In this document: positions 16,634-25,694 of the stretch, one piece after another | Numbering within the stretch: the stretch's first letter is position 1 | Layout: the number at the start of each line of letters is the position of its first letter | Source of the DNA: Bacteroidota bacterium | GTDB lineage: Bacteria; Bacteroidota; Bacteroidia; Bacteroidales; Prolixibacteraceae | NCBI GenBank assembly: GCA_029265715.1 | Contig: JAJUGZ010000024.1 | Coordinates: 1 to 46,697, forward strand | Direction of reading: 5' to 3' | DNA: 46,697 nt | Program-made: the position numbers and the translations under genes | Notes under the pieces: model-generated | The model's input: the letters and a program-made list of their open reading frames with translations, nothing else | Database searches by the model: none | Told to the model about the DNA's origin: nothing

Positions 16634-18244
16634 ATGCAGTTTTCCCGGAAACTTTCTGATAAGCAACACCACCAGGTTTATTTTGCATCGCTGCTTTTGC
16701 TGGCAATAAGCCTGCCAACCTCGAAAGGGTTAATGAGCATTTTCCCTTTTGTCAGCCTTGCCAATTGGATTTGGGAAGGTCGGTTTAAACAGAAAGTTCA
16801 GATTCTGAGAACCACTCCGTCGATCAGTTTACTTATTTCGGTCTTCTTTGTTTACCTGGTTGGACTAAGCTGGACAAGCAGTATGTTTTGGGGCTTGCAC
16901 GATCTGAAAATCCAGGTTCCGTTGTTGTTAATGCCTTTAATTATAGGCACGTCGCAACGTTTAAATTTTCGCGAAGTAAAGATTCTGATTGCGGTACTAT
17001 CTGCTGCTGTGATTTTTGCAAGCATCTGCAGTATGTATGTTTGGCTGGGGTTTTCCGGGAAAGAAATTCAGAACAGCCGGGAAATATCGCTGTTCATATC
17101 TCATATCCGGTTTGCCCTCCTGATCAACATTTCGATATTTTCATTGGGCTGGTATGTTTTCAATCCCAAATTACAAACGCCTTCGTCTGAAAAGAAATTA
17201 TTCAGCGCCGCCATCATCTGGCTAACGTTATTTCTGTTTATACTGAAGTCATTGACCGGTCTGGTCATTTTTTTTATTACGACCGGTACAATCCTGGCCT
17301 GGCTGGGCTTTAACACGACAAATCGTCTTCGCCGGATGGCAATCACGCTTTCGGTTATCCTCATATTAATCTTACCCATTGCGTACATCGGATGGTGCAT
17401 TCAGAAATTTTATGCCATCGAACCGATAACCAGCAGCTTGTTGAACGAGAAAACCAGCCTTGGTAATCCGTATAGCCATGATCTCAAAAATCGTCAACTG
17501 GAGAACGGGCACTATATTTTCCTTTTTATTAACGAAAACGAATTGCGCGAAGAATGGTCTAACCGGAGCAATACAGACTACGAGAGTTCGGTCCCTTCGG
17601 GCTATAATAAATATGTGCTTTTCAGATATCTCACATCCAAAGGATTGCGCAAAGATGCGGATGGATTAAAGAAACTTACCGATCAGGACATCCGGAACAT
17701 TGAACACGGAATCCCCAACTACTTGTTTGCCGAAAAACTCCCGGTTTACAACCGGATTTACCAGTTAATCTGGGAATTTGATGTTTACCAAAAAGGCGGC
17801 AACCCAAGTGGGCACTCGTTTACACAACGCATCGAGTATTATAAAATAGCCTGGCAAATTATACGCGAACATTTCTGGGTTGGGACAGGCACTGGCGGTT
17901 ATTTTAAGGCCTATCAGGAAAAATACGACCAGAACCCTTATTTTAAAGACGAACAGTTTAGGCAACGTTCCCACAATATGTTCCTTTGTTACTGGGTTGA
18001 CTATGGCTTAATCGGATTGGGGTTCATCTGTTTTGCTTTTACTTATCCTGTTTTTCGGGAGAAAAAGCAGAAAAGCTTTCTCCTGCTGATCTTTCTTTTC
18101 ATTGTGTTGCTATCCTGCCTGAATGAAGACACATTGGCCAACCACGATGGCATCACCTTTTTTGCCACGCTTTATGCTGTGTTTTTATTTGCTGATTACG
18201 AACAGTCAGATCAGTTATCAACGGATGACAAACCCGCTTACTGA
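16634..18244 (+). CDS. O-antigen ligase/polymerase-like membrane protein
   Basis: A 536-aa polytopic membrane protein with about ten hydrophobic segments and a large loop (about 255-420) before the last membrane segments. The loop carries the Wzy_C-type signature: FWVGTGTGGYFKAY followed by RQRSHNMFLCYWVDYGLIGLG, resembling the H..HN...L....G..G pattern of the WaaL/Wzy family. These enzymes ligate or polymerise lipid-linked O-antigen or other surface glycans at the periplasmic face. The stretch between about residues 280 and 370 is an unusually long charged insert. No glycan cluster surrounds it, so the substrate cannot be assigned. Confidence 0.8.
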   Translation: MQFSRKLSDKQHHQVYFASLLLLAISLPTSKGLMSIFPFVSLANWIWEGRFKQKVQILRTTPSISLLISVFFVYLVGLSWTSSMFWGLHDLKIQVPLLLMPLIIGTSQRLNFREVKILIAVLSAAVIFASICSMYVWLGFSGKEIQNSREISLFISHIRFALLINISIFSLGWYVFNPKLQTPSSEKKLFSAAIIWLTLFLFILKSLTGLVIFFITTGTILAWLGFNTTNRLRRMAITLSVILILILPIAYIGWCIQKFYAIEPITSSLLNEKTSLGNPYSHDLKNRQLENGHYIFLFINENELREEWSNRSNTDYESSVPSGYNKYVLFRYLTSKGLRKDADGLKKLTDQDIRNIEHGIPNYLFAEKLPVYNRIYQLIWEFDVYQKGGNPSGHSFTQRIEYYKIAWQIIREHFWVGTGTGGYFKAYQEKYDQNPYFKDEQFRQRSHNMFLCYWVDYGLIGLGFICFAFTYPVFREKKQKSFLLLIFLFIVLLSCLNEDTLANHDGITFFATLYAVFLFADYEQSDQLSTDDKPAY

Positions 18245-18256
18245 GAACGATTTGAT

Positions 18257-18799
18257 ATGAACCAACGAATTTTACGTGATTTTTTTCTGCGCGACGTGCT
18301 TGAAGTTGCCCCGGCCCTTCTGGGGAAAAAGATTGTCCGACGGTTCCCGGATGGGACAATAAAAAAGTATCAGATTACCGAAACAGAAGCTTACCGAGGG
18401 ATCGAAGACCGTGCCTGCCATGCCAGTAAAGGACGGACTCCTCGCACGGAAGTCATGTTTCAGCAGGGGGGAACCGTTTACGTTTATTTTATTTACGGAC
18501 AATACTGGCTCCTGAACTTTGTCACCGGAGAAGAAGGCGACGCTTCGGCTGTGTTGATCCGAGGCATGGAAGGCTTCCCGGGACCAGGCCGGCTGGGACG
18601 GGAACTGCAACTCGATCGGTCATTTTACGGAGAAGACCTTGTTACTTCCGGACGCATGTGGATCGAAGAAGGAGAAAGGCCCGTTCAGATACAGTCCGGT
18701 TCGCGCATTGGCATTCATTATGCTGGCGAGCCCTGGGTTTCAAACCGCTGGCGTTTTTTTATCAATGGGCAAACCGTTTCAGCAAGAACTCCGGATTGA
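18257..18799 (+). CDS. 3-methyladenine DNA glycosylase (AAG/MPG family)
   Basis: A 180-aa protein. It excises alkylated purines from DNA as the first step of base-excision repair. It matches the AAG fold family along its whole length: LLGKKIVRRF, then TETEAYRGIEDRACHAS with the likely catalytic Glu (E44), Tyr (Y46) and His (H55) in the positions of human AAG E125, Y127 and H136, then GGTVYVYFIYGQYWLLN and the ALxRG-like VLIRGMEG. It lies 12 bp after the O-antigen ligase-like gene and overlaps the 3' end of the convergent gene by 38 bp. Confidence 0.93.
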   Translation: MNQRILRDFFLRDVLEVAPALLGKKIVRRFPDGTIKKYQITETEAYRGIEDRACHASKGRTPRTEVMFQQGGTVYVYFIYGQYWLLNFVTGEEGDASAVLIRGMEGFPGPGRLGRELQLDRSFYGEDLVTSGRMWIEEGERPVQIQSGSRIGIHYAGEPWVSNRWRFFINGQTVSARTPD

Positions 18800-19889
18800 G
18801 TAGTAAATATATTCCGTAATTATACGATATCCCCGAAGCATTCAGGTCGTACCAGCTTTCAAACTGCCAGGCAATCCGGGCTTCCGGGGTAATTTGCTTT
18901 TGCCAATAATACCGCAGCGAAAGCACCGACCGATCAGCTTGCGACAAAACAACATCTTTATCCGAAACAGACTGGTACAACAGCCGGCCTTCAGGAGCCA
19001 CAAAGCGGTAGGCATTCCAAAAACTTAGCGATAACTTACTGCACCGGGTAAGTGCACTCAGGCCAAGCGAAAAAGCATGGCCTTTGTCGTACGGATAAAA
19101 CTCGCTTTCCCCCGCTGAAGAATAGCCCATCCAATACCCATCGAAATTAATTGATTTAAGTCTTCCGCCAGAGAAAGGGACTTTCATTTTCCATCCGGTC
19201 GCCATATTCGAAAGGGTTTCGACACCCAAGTCTGTTGCATCGATTTCACCTCCCCAGTGATAAAACAAAGCATGCGCAGGGATTGTGACACTCAGTCCCG
19301 GATTCTTCATGACGTTCCATTCGCCACTCACGCCAACCACAAAGTGTTCGCGAAACGGGTCGTCCCGCACGATGAATTTTTCCCAGTTTAACCAGGTCTG
19401 CCAGTTCAGTTTTCCTCCGGAATATAGAAACTGGAGCCCCCCTTCCGGCTTATCGGTCAAAATCCGTTCAGGCTCATATAGTTGTTGCGGAATTCCGTGA
19501 GCCCGGTTTTGATCAAGATTGCCAATGATTACCGACCAACGGTCGTCGAACCGGTATCGGACAGAAAACCAGGGTTGGATGTTTGCTAATTCATCGCGGC
19601 CGTAATATTTTAGGAAATGGGCTCCAAATGCCATTTCCAGGTTGTTGCTCAGGGCATAGCTGATTCTCGGCCTGACGAAGCCGCCGGGTAAGGTATATCC
19701 ATCAACAATATCTCCAACGTACTCGTTGTTCTGGAAAAAACCAACCCCTTCGAAACGTAATTTTAGTTCTCCGGATTTTATACTGTCGGCTTGCTGGTAG
19801 CCGTCGTAAAGTTCGGCAAAACTTTGGGCTGAGCTATTCAGCCTGAAAAATCCGCAAAAAAGAAGGGCTAGGATAATATATTTTTGCAT
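18762..19889 (-). CDS. Predicted outer-membrane beta-barrel protein, unknown function
   Basis: About 375 aa from ATG 19889, chosen because a signal peptide follows at once (MQKYIILALLFCGFFRLNSSAQ); the 20 codons upstream of it are not signal-like. The mature part alternates hydrophobic and polar residues, is rich in Tyr, Trp and Gly, and contains many short strands ending in aromatic residues (FSVRYRFDDRWSVIIGN, LSLRYYWQKQ), as in outer-membrane barrels. I see no family motif. It shares 38 bp of antisense 3' end with the glycosylase gene. Confidence 0.75.
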   Translation of the reverse strand: MQKYIILALLFCGFFRLNSSAQSFAELYDGYQQADSIKSGELKLRFEGVGFFQNNEYVGDIVDGYTLPGGFVRPRISYALSNNLEMAFGAHFLKYYGRDELANIQPWFSVRYRFDDRWSVIIGNLDQNRAHGIPQQLYEPERILTDKPEGGLQFLYSGGKLNWQTWLNWEKFIVRDDPFREHFVVGVSGEWNVMKNPGLSVTIPAHALFYHWGGEIDATDLGVETLSNMATGWKMKVPFSGGRLKSINFDGYWMGYSSAGESEFYPYDKGHAFSLGLSALTRCSKLSLSFWNAYRFVAPEGRLLYQSVSDKDVVLSQADRSVLSLRYYWQKQITPEARIAWQFESWYDLNASGISYNYGIYLLLNPEFLLKRFAH

Positions 19890-19972
19890 GTCGTTCGGGT
19901 TAACAGGGCAAAAGTAAAATATATCCTGGTTCTTTTGGTTTGATGGCAATTAATTGCTTGTAATTTCTGATG

Positions 19973-21421
19973 CTAATCCGTTTTTCGGGGCAAAATGAAC
20001 CGATCGTAGAGGAACAGAAAAACAACCGCCGCGACGGCAATCCCCGAATAAACCATCCAGATATGTGCCGGATGATAATTGCTCCATAAAAATCCGGAAA
20101 GATCGGTGCTGCTCATATTCATTTGTTTCGCGGCTTCAGTAAAATAATCATTTTTCGAAAACGTATCGCCGATCTCCGGAATGGACAGCCCCCGCTTAAC
20201 TACTTCTTCTTTAAGCAGGAAGAGCTTATCCGAAGTTCGTTCATAAATACCTCCCGACAACCATCCTGCCAGTTGGTGGGCAGCGGCGATCGGTAAAAAT
20301 GAAGTACCCATGTACAGCGCTTTCTTGTCTTCAGGGGCAATACGCCCAATGTATTCGGTAAACTTTGGCGAGCTGGCCATTTCGCCCAAACTGAAGATCA
20401 GCATGCCCAATAAAATCAGCCATCCGCTTTGAACGGCAAACATCAGCCCCACACCTCCTGAAAGGACCAGGATGCCCCCCATCATGGCCGAAAGCGGCCT
20501 GAAACGCATAACCAGAGCCGACACAACGATTTGGAAAACAATAATAAAAAATGAATCCATACTACTCAGCGTAACCGCCGAGATAGTTCCATCGGCAGAC
20601 CCGATCGATTCGGCCAATGCGGGGAAAACAGCATGTAACCCGTTGTATAAAACAGAAGTATCGACCCAGTCTTCAACAAAAACCGGGAATGAGTAATATA
20701 ACTGATTAAAGGCAGTCCAGAATAAAATCATGATAACTAAAAACAGCAGATAGCGCCAGTCAACAAGCGTTTCACCGATATTCCGGAATGCTTTAGCAAT
20801 GCTTTTCCCAAGGGGGGTTCCCCCTTTATCTTTGATTGGCTCTTTAAAAAAGAGTAAGGTTATCACGAAATTAACCGCAATAGCCGTCATTGACATGAAG
20901 AAAACGTAATCCCAGCTTTTATTCATCAGTACCCCGGCAATAAACGGCCCGATAAACCCGCCGATATTGACCATCATGTAAAAAATGCCAAAGCCAATGG
21001 AGGAAGTCTCGTCGGTGGTCGTTCGCGCAATCATCGCCGAGATGATCGGTTTAAAAAAAGCCCCGCCAACACAGATCCAGACGAACGATAGAAAAACCAT
21101 TTCATAGCTGTGGAATGTCCGGATCATGTAAAATCCGGACAGGTATAGCGAGAATGCGATAAACAAGACTTTTTTGTACCCGATTCTATCGGCTATTGCC
21201 CCCGTAATAATGGGCAGAAAATACAAAAGCATCGAACCGGTTCCCATAATGGCCCCTTTTTGCACCTGCGAAAAACCCAGTGCCCCCGTGTCTTTCGAAT
21301 TTACCAGGAATAAAGCGAACCCCATATAAAAACCATACCAGGCCCAGCGTTCAAATAGTTCGATCACGTTCGATGCCCAGAAAGTTTTGTTGTACTTCCT
21401 GAAAACTTGTAAAAAATACAT
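19973..21421 (-). CDS. MFS transporter, POT/oligopeptide-like
   Basis: A 482-aa protein with about twelve membrane segments. The first helix carries ELFERWAWYGFYM, resembling the E..ERF.YYGM start of proton-coupled oligopeptide transporters, followed by ADRIGYKKVLF (the MFS motif A loop) and GGAFFKPIISAMIARTTTDE with FYMMVNIGGFIGP, similar to the second PTR2 signature. An inner-membrane, proton-driven importer is likely; peptide as substrate is a family-level inference. A periplasmic insert of about 60 residues precedes the last helix. It is a single gene, divergent from the S41 protease gene. Confidence 0.85.
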   Translation of the reverse strand: MYFLQVFRKYNKTFWASNVIELFERWAWYGFYMGFALFLVNSKDTGALGFSQVQKGAIMGTGSMLLYFLPIITGAIADRIGYKKVLFIAFSLYLSGFYMIRTFHSYEMVFLSFVWICVGGAFFKPIISAMIARTTTDETSSIGFGIFYMMVNIGGFIGPFIAGVLMNKSWDYVFFMSMTAIAVNFVITLLFFKEPIKDKGGTPLGKSIAKAFRNIGETLVDWRYLLFLVIMILFWTAFNQLYYSFPVFVEDWVDTSVLYNGLHAVFPALAESIGSADGTISAVTLSSMDSFFIIVFQIVVSALVMRFRPLSAMMGGILVLSGGVGLMFAVQSGWLILLGMLIFSLGEMASSPKFTEYIGRIAPEDKKALYMGTSFLPIAAAHQLAGWLSGGIYERTSDKLFLLKEEVVKRGLSIPEIGDTFSKNDYFTEAAKQMNMSSTDLSGFLWSNYHPAHIWMVYSGIAVAAVVFLFLYDRFILPRKTD

Positions 21422-21535
21422 GAATACCCCCTTTTTTAGGACCCCTAAAGTAATAGAAAAATACCGGACTTCTGCCGTTTAAGAATAATTAACGAATAAT
21501 AGCGCATGGAAGGAGGCTTAAAACAAAGCATTTGC

Positions 21536-21543
21536 TACTTTTG
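21536..21543 (+). promoter_or_regulatory. -7 box before the S41 protease gene
   Basis: TACTTTTG matches TAnnTTTG exactly. The start site would fall near 21549, giving almost no leader before ATG 21555 but a leader of about 20 nt before the in-frame ATG at 21570, which may therefore be the true start. A matching TTTG upstream is not seen. Confidence 0.4.
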
Positions 21544-21554
21544 TTACTTCATAA

Positions 21555-23252
21555 ATGAAAGATCAAACGATGAAGTTTTCAAGATTTAAGAAAGCAAGTA
21601 TTGTAGTTGTCAGCATTCTTGTTTTAGGCATTGGATTCCTGAGTTTTAACCGCGACGACAAAAACTTTCAGATTGCAAAGAACCTGGATATTTACTATAC
21701 CCTGTTTCGTGAACTGAACGCATTTTATGTCGATGAGGTTGATCCCTCGAAACTGGTAAAAACCAGTATCGACAAAATGCTCGAATCGCTCGACCCTTAT
21801 ACGAACTACATTAGTGAATCGGAGATGGAAGATTTCAAGTTCATGACCACGGGCGAATACGCTGGAATTGGCGCGCTGATCGGGAAACAGAACAACAAGA
21901 TCGTGATCTCCGAACCATATGAAGGTTTTCCGGCACAAAAATCAGGACTGAAGGCCGGAGATGTGATCCTGGAAGTTGCCGGGAAATCGACCGAGAAAAT
22001 GTCGACCGAAGATGTCAGCAACTTGCTGAAAGGGCCGGCCAATAAAATCGTCACGGTTAAAATTGAACGTTATGGTCAGAAAAAACCATTGACTTTTGAC
22101 ATCGTTCGAGAAAACATACAGATCGATCCGGTTCCGTATTATGGGATGCTTAACAATGAAACCGGCTACATCCGTCTGAGCAATTTTACCGAAAACTGTA
22201 GCGAACGGGTTAAATCGGCGTTAATCGACCTGAAAGAAAAACACCATGCCAAATCGTTGGTGCTCGACCTGCGCGGCAATCCGGGCGGCTTGCTGATCGA
22301 TGCAGTCCGGATCACCAATCTTTTCGTTCCCCGGGGGTCTGAAATCGTTAGCACACGTGGGAAAGTAAAGCAATGGGACAAAGTGTACAATGCCACCGAA
22401 AATCCGGTCGATACGGTAATGCCAATTGCCGTTTTGGTAAACCGAGGCTCTGCTTCGGCGTCTGAGATTGTTGCCGGCGCCCTTCAGGATTTAGACCGCG
22501 CGGTGATAATCGGGACACGCACCTTCGGGAAAGGGCTGGTGCAAACTACCCGCGATCTAAGCTACAATGCCAAGCTGAAAGTAACGACAGCCAAATACTA
22601 TATCCCCAGCGGGCGTTGTATTCAGGCGCTCGACTATTCGCACCGGAACGAAGACGGTAGCGTGGGTACGATCCCCGATTCGTTGATAACTGCCTACAAA
22701 ACCAAGATTGGGCGCATTGTTTACGATGGCGGCGGTGTCGTTCCCGATATTGTGCAGGATCCGGAACAATACAGCAACCTGGTTGTGGGCCTGATATCTC
22801 AGTTCAAAATATTCGATTACGCAACCTACTTTAACAACACACGAACAACCATTGCCCCTGCTGAAGAATTTACAATTACTCCTGAAATTTATGCCGATTT
22901 TGCAGCTTTCCTGAAAAAGGACGATTTCAAATATGAGTCGGAAACCGAGGAAGCCATGGATGAACTGATAAAGACGGCCAAACGAGAAAAATATTACGAT
23001 TTCTCGAAGGACGAATTCGCCAAACTTCAAGAAAAACTGGGGCACAACTTAGATAAAGACCTGGAACAATTCCAGGATGAGGTTAAAGAACTGCTGACCG
23101 ACGAGATTATTTCAAGATATTATTATCAGAAGGGCGCCATCAAGGCTTCGCTGAAGGATGATAAGAATATTCAGAAAGCAACTGAAATATTAAAAAATCA
23201 ACCGGAATATGCAGGGATATTCAAGCCTGGGAAAGAGATAAAACTGAAATAA
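21555..23252 (+). CDS. S41 family C-terminal processing peptidase
   Basis: A 565-aa exported or membrane-anchored protease of the CtpA/Prc type. Seen: a hydrophobic anchor (about 14-30); a helical region with DPYTNYIS; a PDZ domain (about 92-180, GIGALIG, SGLKAGDVILEVAG); then the S41 catalytic core with LVLDLRGNPGG, NRGSASASEIVAGALQD and GTRTFGKGLVQ. The Ser/Lys dyad is probably S301/K326, 25 residues apart as in E. coli Prc. The C-terminal 150 residues are charged and helical. ATG 21570 is an alternative start. These enzymes trim or degrade periplasmic proteins. It is a single gene with its own terminator. Confidence 0.95.
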   Translation: MKDQTMKFSRFKKASIVVVSILVLGIGFLSFNRDDKNFQIAKNLDIYYTLFRELNAFYVDEVDPSKLVKTSIDKMLESLDPYTNYISESEMEDFKFMTTGEYAGIGALIGKQNNKIVISEPYEGFPAQKSGLKAGDVILEVAGKSTEKMSTEDVSNLLKGPANKIVTVKIERYGQKKPLTFDIVRENIQIDPVPYYGMLNNETGYIRLSNFTENCSERVKSALIDLKEKHHAKSLVLDLRGNPGGLLIDAVRITNLFVPRGSEIVSTRGKVKQWDKVYNATENPVDTVMPIAVLVNRGSASASEIVAGALQDLDRAVIIGTRTFGKGLVQTTRDLSYNAKLKVTTAKYYIPSGRCIQALDYSHRNEDGSVGTIPDSLITAYKTKIGRIVYDGGGVVPDIVQDPEQYSNLVVGLISQFKIFDYATYFNNTRTTIAPAEEFTITPEIYADFAAFLKKDDFKYESETEEAMDELIKTAKREKYYDFSKDEFAKLQEKLGHNLDKDLEQFQDEVKELLTDEIISRYYYQKGAIKASLKDDKNIQKATEILKNQPEYAGIFKPGKEIKLK

Positions 23253-23276
23253 AGATACACACTGGCCCTATTGCAA

Positions 23277-23315
23277 ACGAGCCCGGCAACAATAACGTTA
23301 CCGGGCTCGTTTCTT
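23277..23315 (+). terminator. Rho-independent terminator of the S41 protease gene
   Basis: A perfect 10-bp stem ACGAGCCCGG/CCGGGCTCGT (23277-23286 with 23301-23310) is followed by TTCTTC. It lies between convergent genes and may also serve the receiver gene. Confidence 0.75.
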
Positions 23316-23331
23316 CCTGACGGTATGTATA

Positions 23332-23832
23332 TTACATCCCGAATGTCTCCGGGTTCATGATGGCATAAGTGATGACAAAAATGATTAAAAGGACCAAGGC
23401 TGAAAAGAACAAGATTACTCCAACTCTGTAGCGTTTGTTCGATTTTACCAGATGATTAACGGATTGGATCTTCTGAATCTTGTTCACTAACTTTTTAAGT
23501 GCCATCTGGTCTTTCACGATATAATCGTAGGCCCCGTATTTCATGCTGTTGATGGCAACATCAATGCTGTCCTGTCCCGAAAGAAAGATAAACTCAATAT
23601 TCGGGTTTATTTTCTTTGCGCGTTTCAGTACTTCAATTCCATTCATCCCTTCCAGCAAATAATCCTGAATAACAATATCCGGATTCTTGTGCATATTGTT
23701 TAACGCTTCTTCTCCTGAATAATACGCCTCAACATTAGTCAGTTTGTTTGTTTTCAGATAACTAACAACCAGCTTGCTATACATCTGGTTATCCTCAACA
23801 ATAAATATCAGCGGATTTTTAGTGTTTTGCAT
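23332..23832 (-). CDS. Single-domain response regulator with C-terminal membrane helix
   Basis: A 166-aa protein. Residues 7-125 form a CheY-like receiver: acidic pair E13/D14, phospho-acceptor D57 (IVIQDYLLEGMNG), Ser S85 (IFLSGQD) and Lys K107 (YIVKDQ). No DNA-binding or enzymatic output follows; instead a short basic linker (KSNKRYR) leads to a hydrophobic segment (about 137-157) and a short tail (NPETFGM). The positive residues before the helix suggest that the receiver stays in the cytoplasm, anchored to the inner membrane. No histidine kinase gene lies next to it. It is divergent from coaX across a 252-bp gap containing a 26-bp dyad. Confidence 0.9.
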   Translation of the reverse strand: MQNTKNPLIFIVEDNQMYSKLVVSYLKTNKLTNVEAYYSGEEALNNMHKNPDIVIQDYLLEGMNGIEVLKRAKKINPNIEFIFLSGQDSIDVAINSMKYGAYDYIVKDQMALKKLVNKIQKIQSVNHLVKSNKRYRVGVILFFSALVLLIIFVITYAIMNPETFGM

Positions 23833-23948
23833 AATTGTAAAAATACAAAAGTTATCGAAATCCCCTCTGCGCAGTTTATTGTCAAGATTTTGAATTATTT
23901 GAGTTCAAAGCCTCAGCAACACGCAGAAAATATTTGCTTTTACAAGAT

Positions 23949-23974
23949 ATTCAAATTTATGAATAAATTTGAAT
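23949..23974. promoter_or_regulatory. 26-bp AT-rich dyad between receiver gene and coaX
   Basis: A perfect inverted repeat with 12-bp arms (ATTCAAATTTAT and ATAAATTTGAAT) around the dinucleotide GA. It lies 117 bp from the receiver start and 111 bp from the coaX start, in a divergent intergenic region. No T run follows as in a terminator, so an operator is the simpler reading. Confidence 0.5.
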
Positions 23975-24084
23975 TAGAAAGCATTTCAATTGATATAACG
24001 TCGGATTTTGTTCTATTGTATGTATCTTCTCAATTATTTTCAGGAAATTACAGCAGGACAAACGCAATTACTAAATAAGGCACT

Positions 24085-24849
24085 ATGATACTGGGAATCG
24101 ATATCGGGAATTCAAACATTGTGTTTGGCATCAGCGAGAACAATGAATGGTTAAAGGTCTGGCGGATACAAACCGATCCGATGAAAACCGCGGACGAATA
24201 CGAAGTCATCTTCCGGTCGCTTTTTGCCAGCAGTCACATTGCCAACCCGGATATCCGGAAAGTCATTATCAGCTGTGTGGTGCCTTCGCTAAACCGGTCG
24301 TTTAGCGAAATGATCGGGCAAATGCTGGGATTTCAGCCTGTTTTTGTCGGTCCGGATATGTACGAAAAGCTACCCATCCAAGTACTAAACCCATATGAAA
24401 TCGGGGCCGACCTGGTTGTAAACGCCACTGCCGCTTACAGTCATTATGCCCATTTATGTATGGTCATCGATTTTGGCACCGCATTAACTTTTACAACGAT
24501 CAGCGAAACAGGTGCCATTTTAGGCGTTGCCATTGCTCCCGGACTCCGAACTGCCATGAGATCGTTGGCCAGTAATACCGCGCAGTTACCCCATGTGCAA
24601 CTAACTGCGCCGCCTTCTGTCATGGGAACAAATACGATCCATGCCATTCAGTCCGGCTTAATTATTGGCTACACGGGTCTGGTTGGCAACATCATCGAAA
24701 CAACTGAAAAAGAGTTGGGAAAATCGTTGAGTGTTATTGCAACCGGAGGATTAGCCTATTCCATTGCGCCATATTGCAAAAAGATTCACCGGATTGATGA
24801 AAACCTGACTCTGGATGGCTTAAAAATAATTGCAGATACAATTTTATAA
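24085..24849 (+). CDS. coaX: Type III pantothenate kinase
   Basis: A 254-aa protein. It phosphorylates pantothenate, the first step of coenzyme A synthesis. Motifs of the ASKHA-fold type III family are present: MILGIDIGNSNIVFG (phosphate 1 loop) at the N-terminus, ISCVVPSLNRSF, NPYEIGADLVVNA, MVIDFGTALTFTTI (phosphate 2) and IATGGLAYSI. The length (about 250 aa) is usual. It is a single gene; the nearest downstream gene is 116 bp away. Confidence 0.96.
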   Translation: MILGIDIGNSNIVFGISENNEWLKVWRIQTDPMKTADEYEVIFRSLFASSHIANPDIRKVIISCVVPSLNRSFSEMIGQMLGFQPVFVGPDMYEKLPIQVLNPYEIGADLVVNATAAYSHYAHLCMVIDFGTALTFTTISETGAILGVAIAPGLRTAMRSLASNTAQLPHVQLTAPPSVMGTNTIHAIQSGLIIGYTGLVGNIIETTEKELGKSLSVIATGGLAYSIAPYCKKIHRIDENLTLDGLKIIADTIL

Positions 24850-24965
24850 AGCCTGTCTGGGCTTTGCCTTTTCTTTACCGGTAAAAACCTGCTTTTCAGC
24901 GAAAAAAGCCGGGACGGAAATTTTAGTTCATATAACTTGGTTCAAATTTCAAAAATCGACTGGTT

Positions 24966-25694
24966 ATGCAAGCAAAACTGAAATTAAGTCCGGCTTATCT
25001 GCTAATTGTAGCATTCTCATTTTTTGCAACTTCTTGCATTTTTTTAGGTCCTTCGATCAATGGGAATGGGCATGTAACCGAACAGGTCCGGGCGGTTGAT
25101 CCATTTACCGAGATCGAGGTCACCCACGGGATGAATGTTTATATCAGCCAGGGCAGTCCGGCCAAAGTAACTGTTGTTGCCGACGAAAACCTGCATGAAT
25201 ACATTGAAACCGAGGTTGATGGCGGAGTTTTGAAAGTATCGACCACCGAACGCATCCGGAGGGCCCGTGAAAAGAAAGTGTTGATTGTGGTTGAAAACTT
25301 GGATCAGGTTTCTTCTGAAGCGGGGTCGAATGTTTATTCGCAGGGCATCATTTCTTCCGGACATCTTACACTAAGTGCTTTTGCCGGCAGTAACCTGAAA
25401 ATGGAACTGAATGTCAAACGGCTAAACGCCAAATCCTCGGCCGGGGCCAACATTTTTCTTTCCGGGAAAGCGATGGAAGCCGACTTGCAGGCCTCTTCCG
25501 GCGCCAACCTGAAAGGAGAAGAACTGGTTATCGACCGCTGTCATGCCAAAGCCTCGAGTGGTGCGAATATATTTTTTGAAGTTTCAGACGAACTGGATGC
25601 CCGGTCGTCATCCGGCGGGAATATTTTTTATTGGGGAAATCCGTCAAAAACCGATGTCAGTACTTCTTCCGGAGGAAATATCATAAAAAAATAG
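24966..25694 (+). CDS. GIN-domain (DUF2807) lipoprotein, Asn-type repeats
   Basis: A 242-aa predicted lipoprotein (lipobox FATSC, Cys24). After a linker, the head-GIN/DUF2807 domain begins with VDPFTEIEVTHGMNVYISQG and continues as short repeats predicted to stack in a beta-solenoid: EAGSNVY, FAGSNLK, SAGANIF, SSGANLK, SSGANIF, SSGGNIF, SSGGNII. The ladder position is Asn in almost every rung. Such proteins are common in Bacteroidota envelopes and their function is unknown. The protein at 26254-26973 is a diverged paralogue in the same direction. Confidence 0.88.
   Translation: MQAKLKLSPAYLLIVAFSFFATSCIFLGPSINGNGHVTEQVRAVDPFTEIEVTHGMNVYISQGSPAKVTVVADENLHEYIETEVDGGVLKVSTTERIRRAREKKVLIVVENLDQVSSEAGSNVYSQGIISSGHLTLSAFAGSNLKMELNVKRLNAKSSAGANIFLSGKAMEADLQASSGANLKGEELVIDRCHAKASSGANIFFEVSDELDARSSSGGNIFYWGNPSKTDVSTSSGGNIIKK

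Noticed and set aside
23827-24078. 83-codon frame between the receiver gene and coaX
   Set aside because: It crosses the divergent promoter region and the 26-bp dyad; its codon use is unlike the neighbours.
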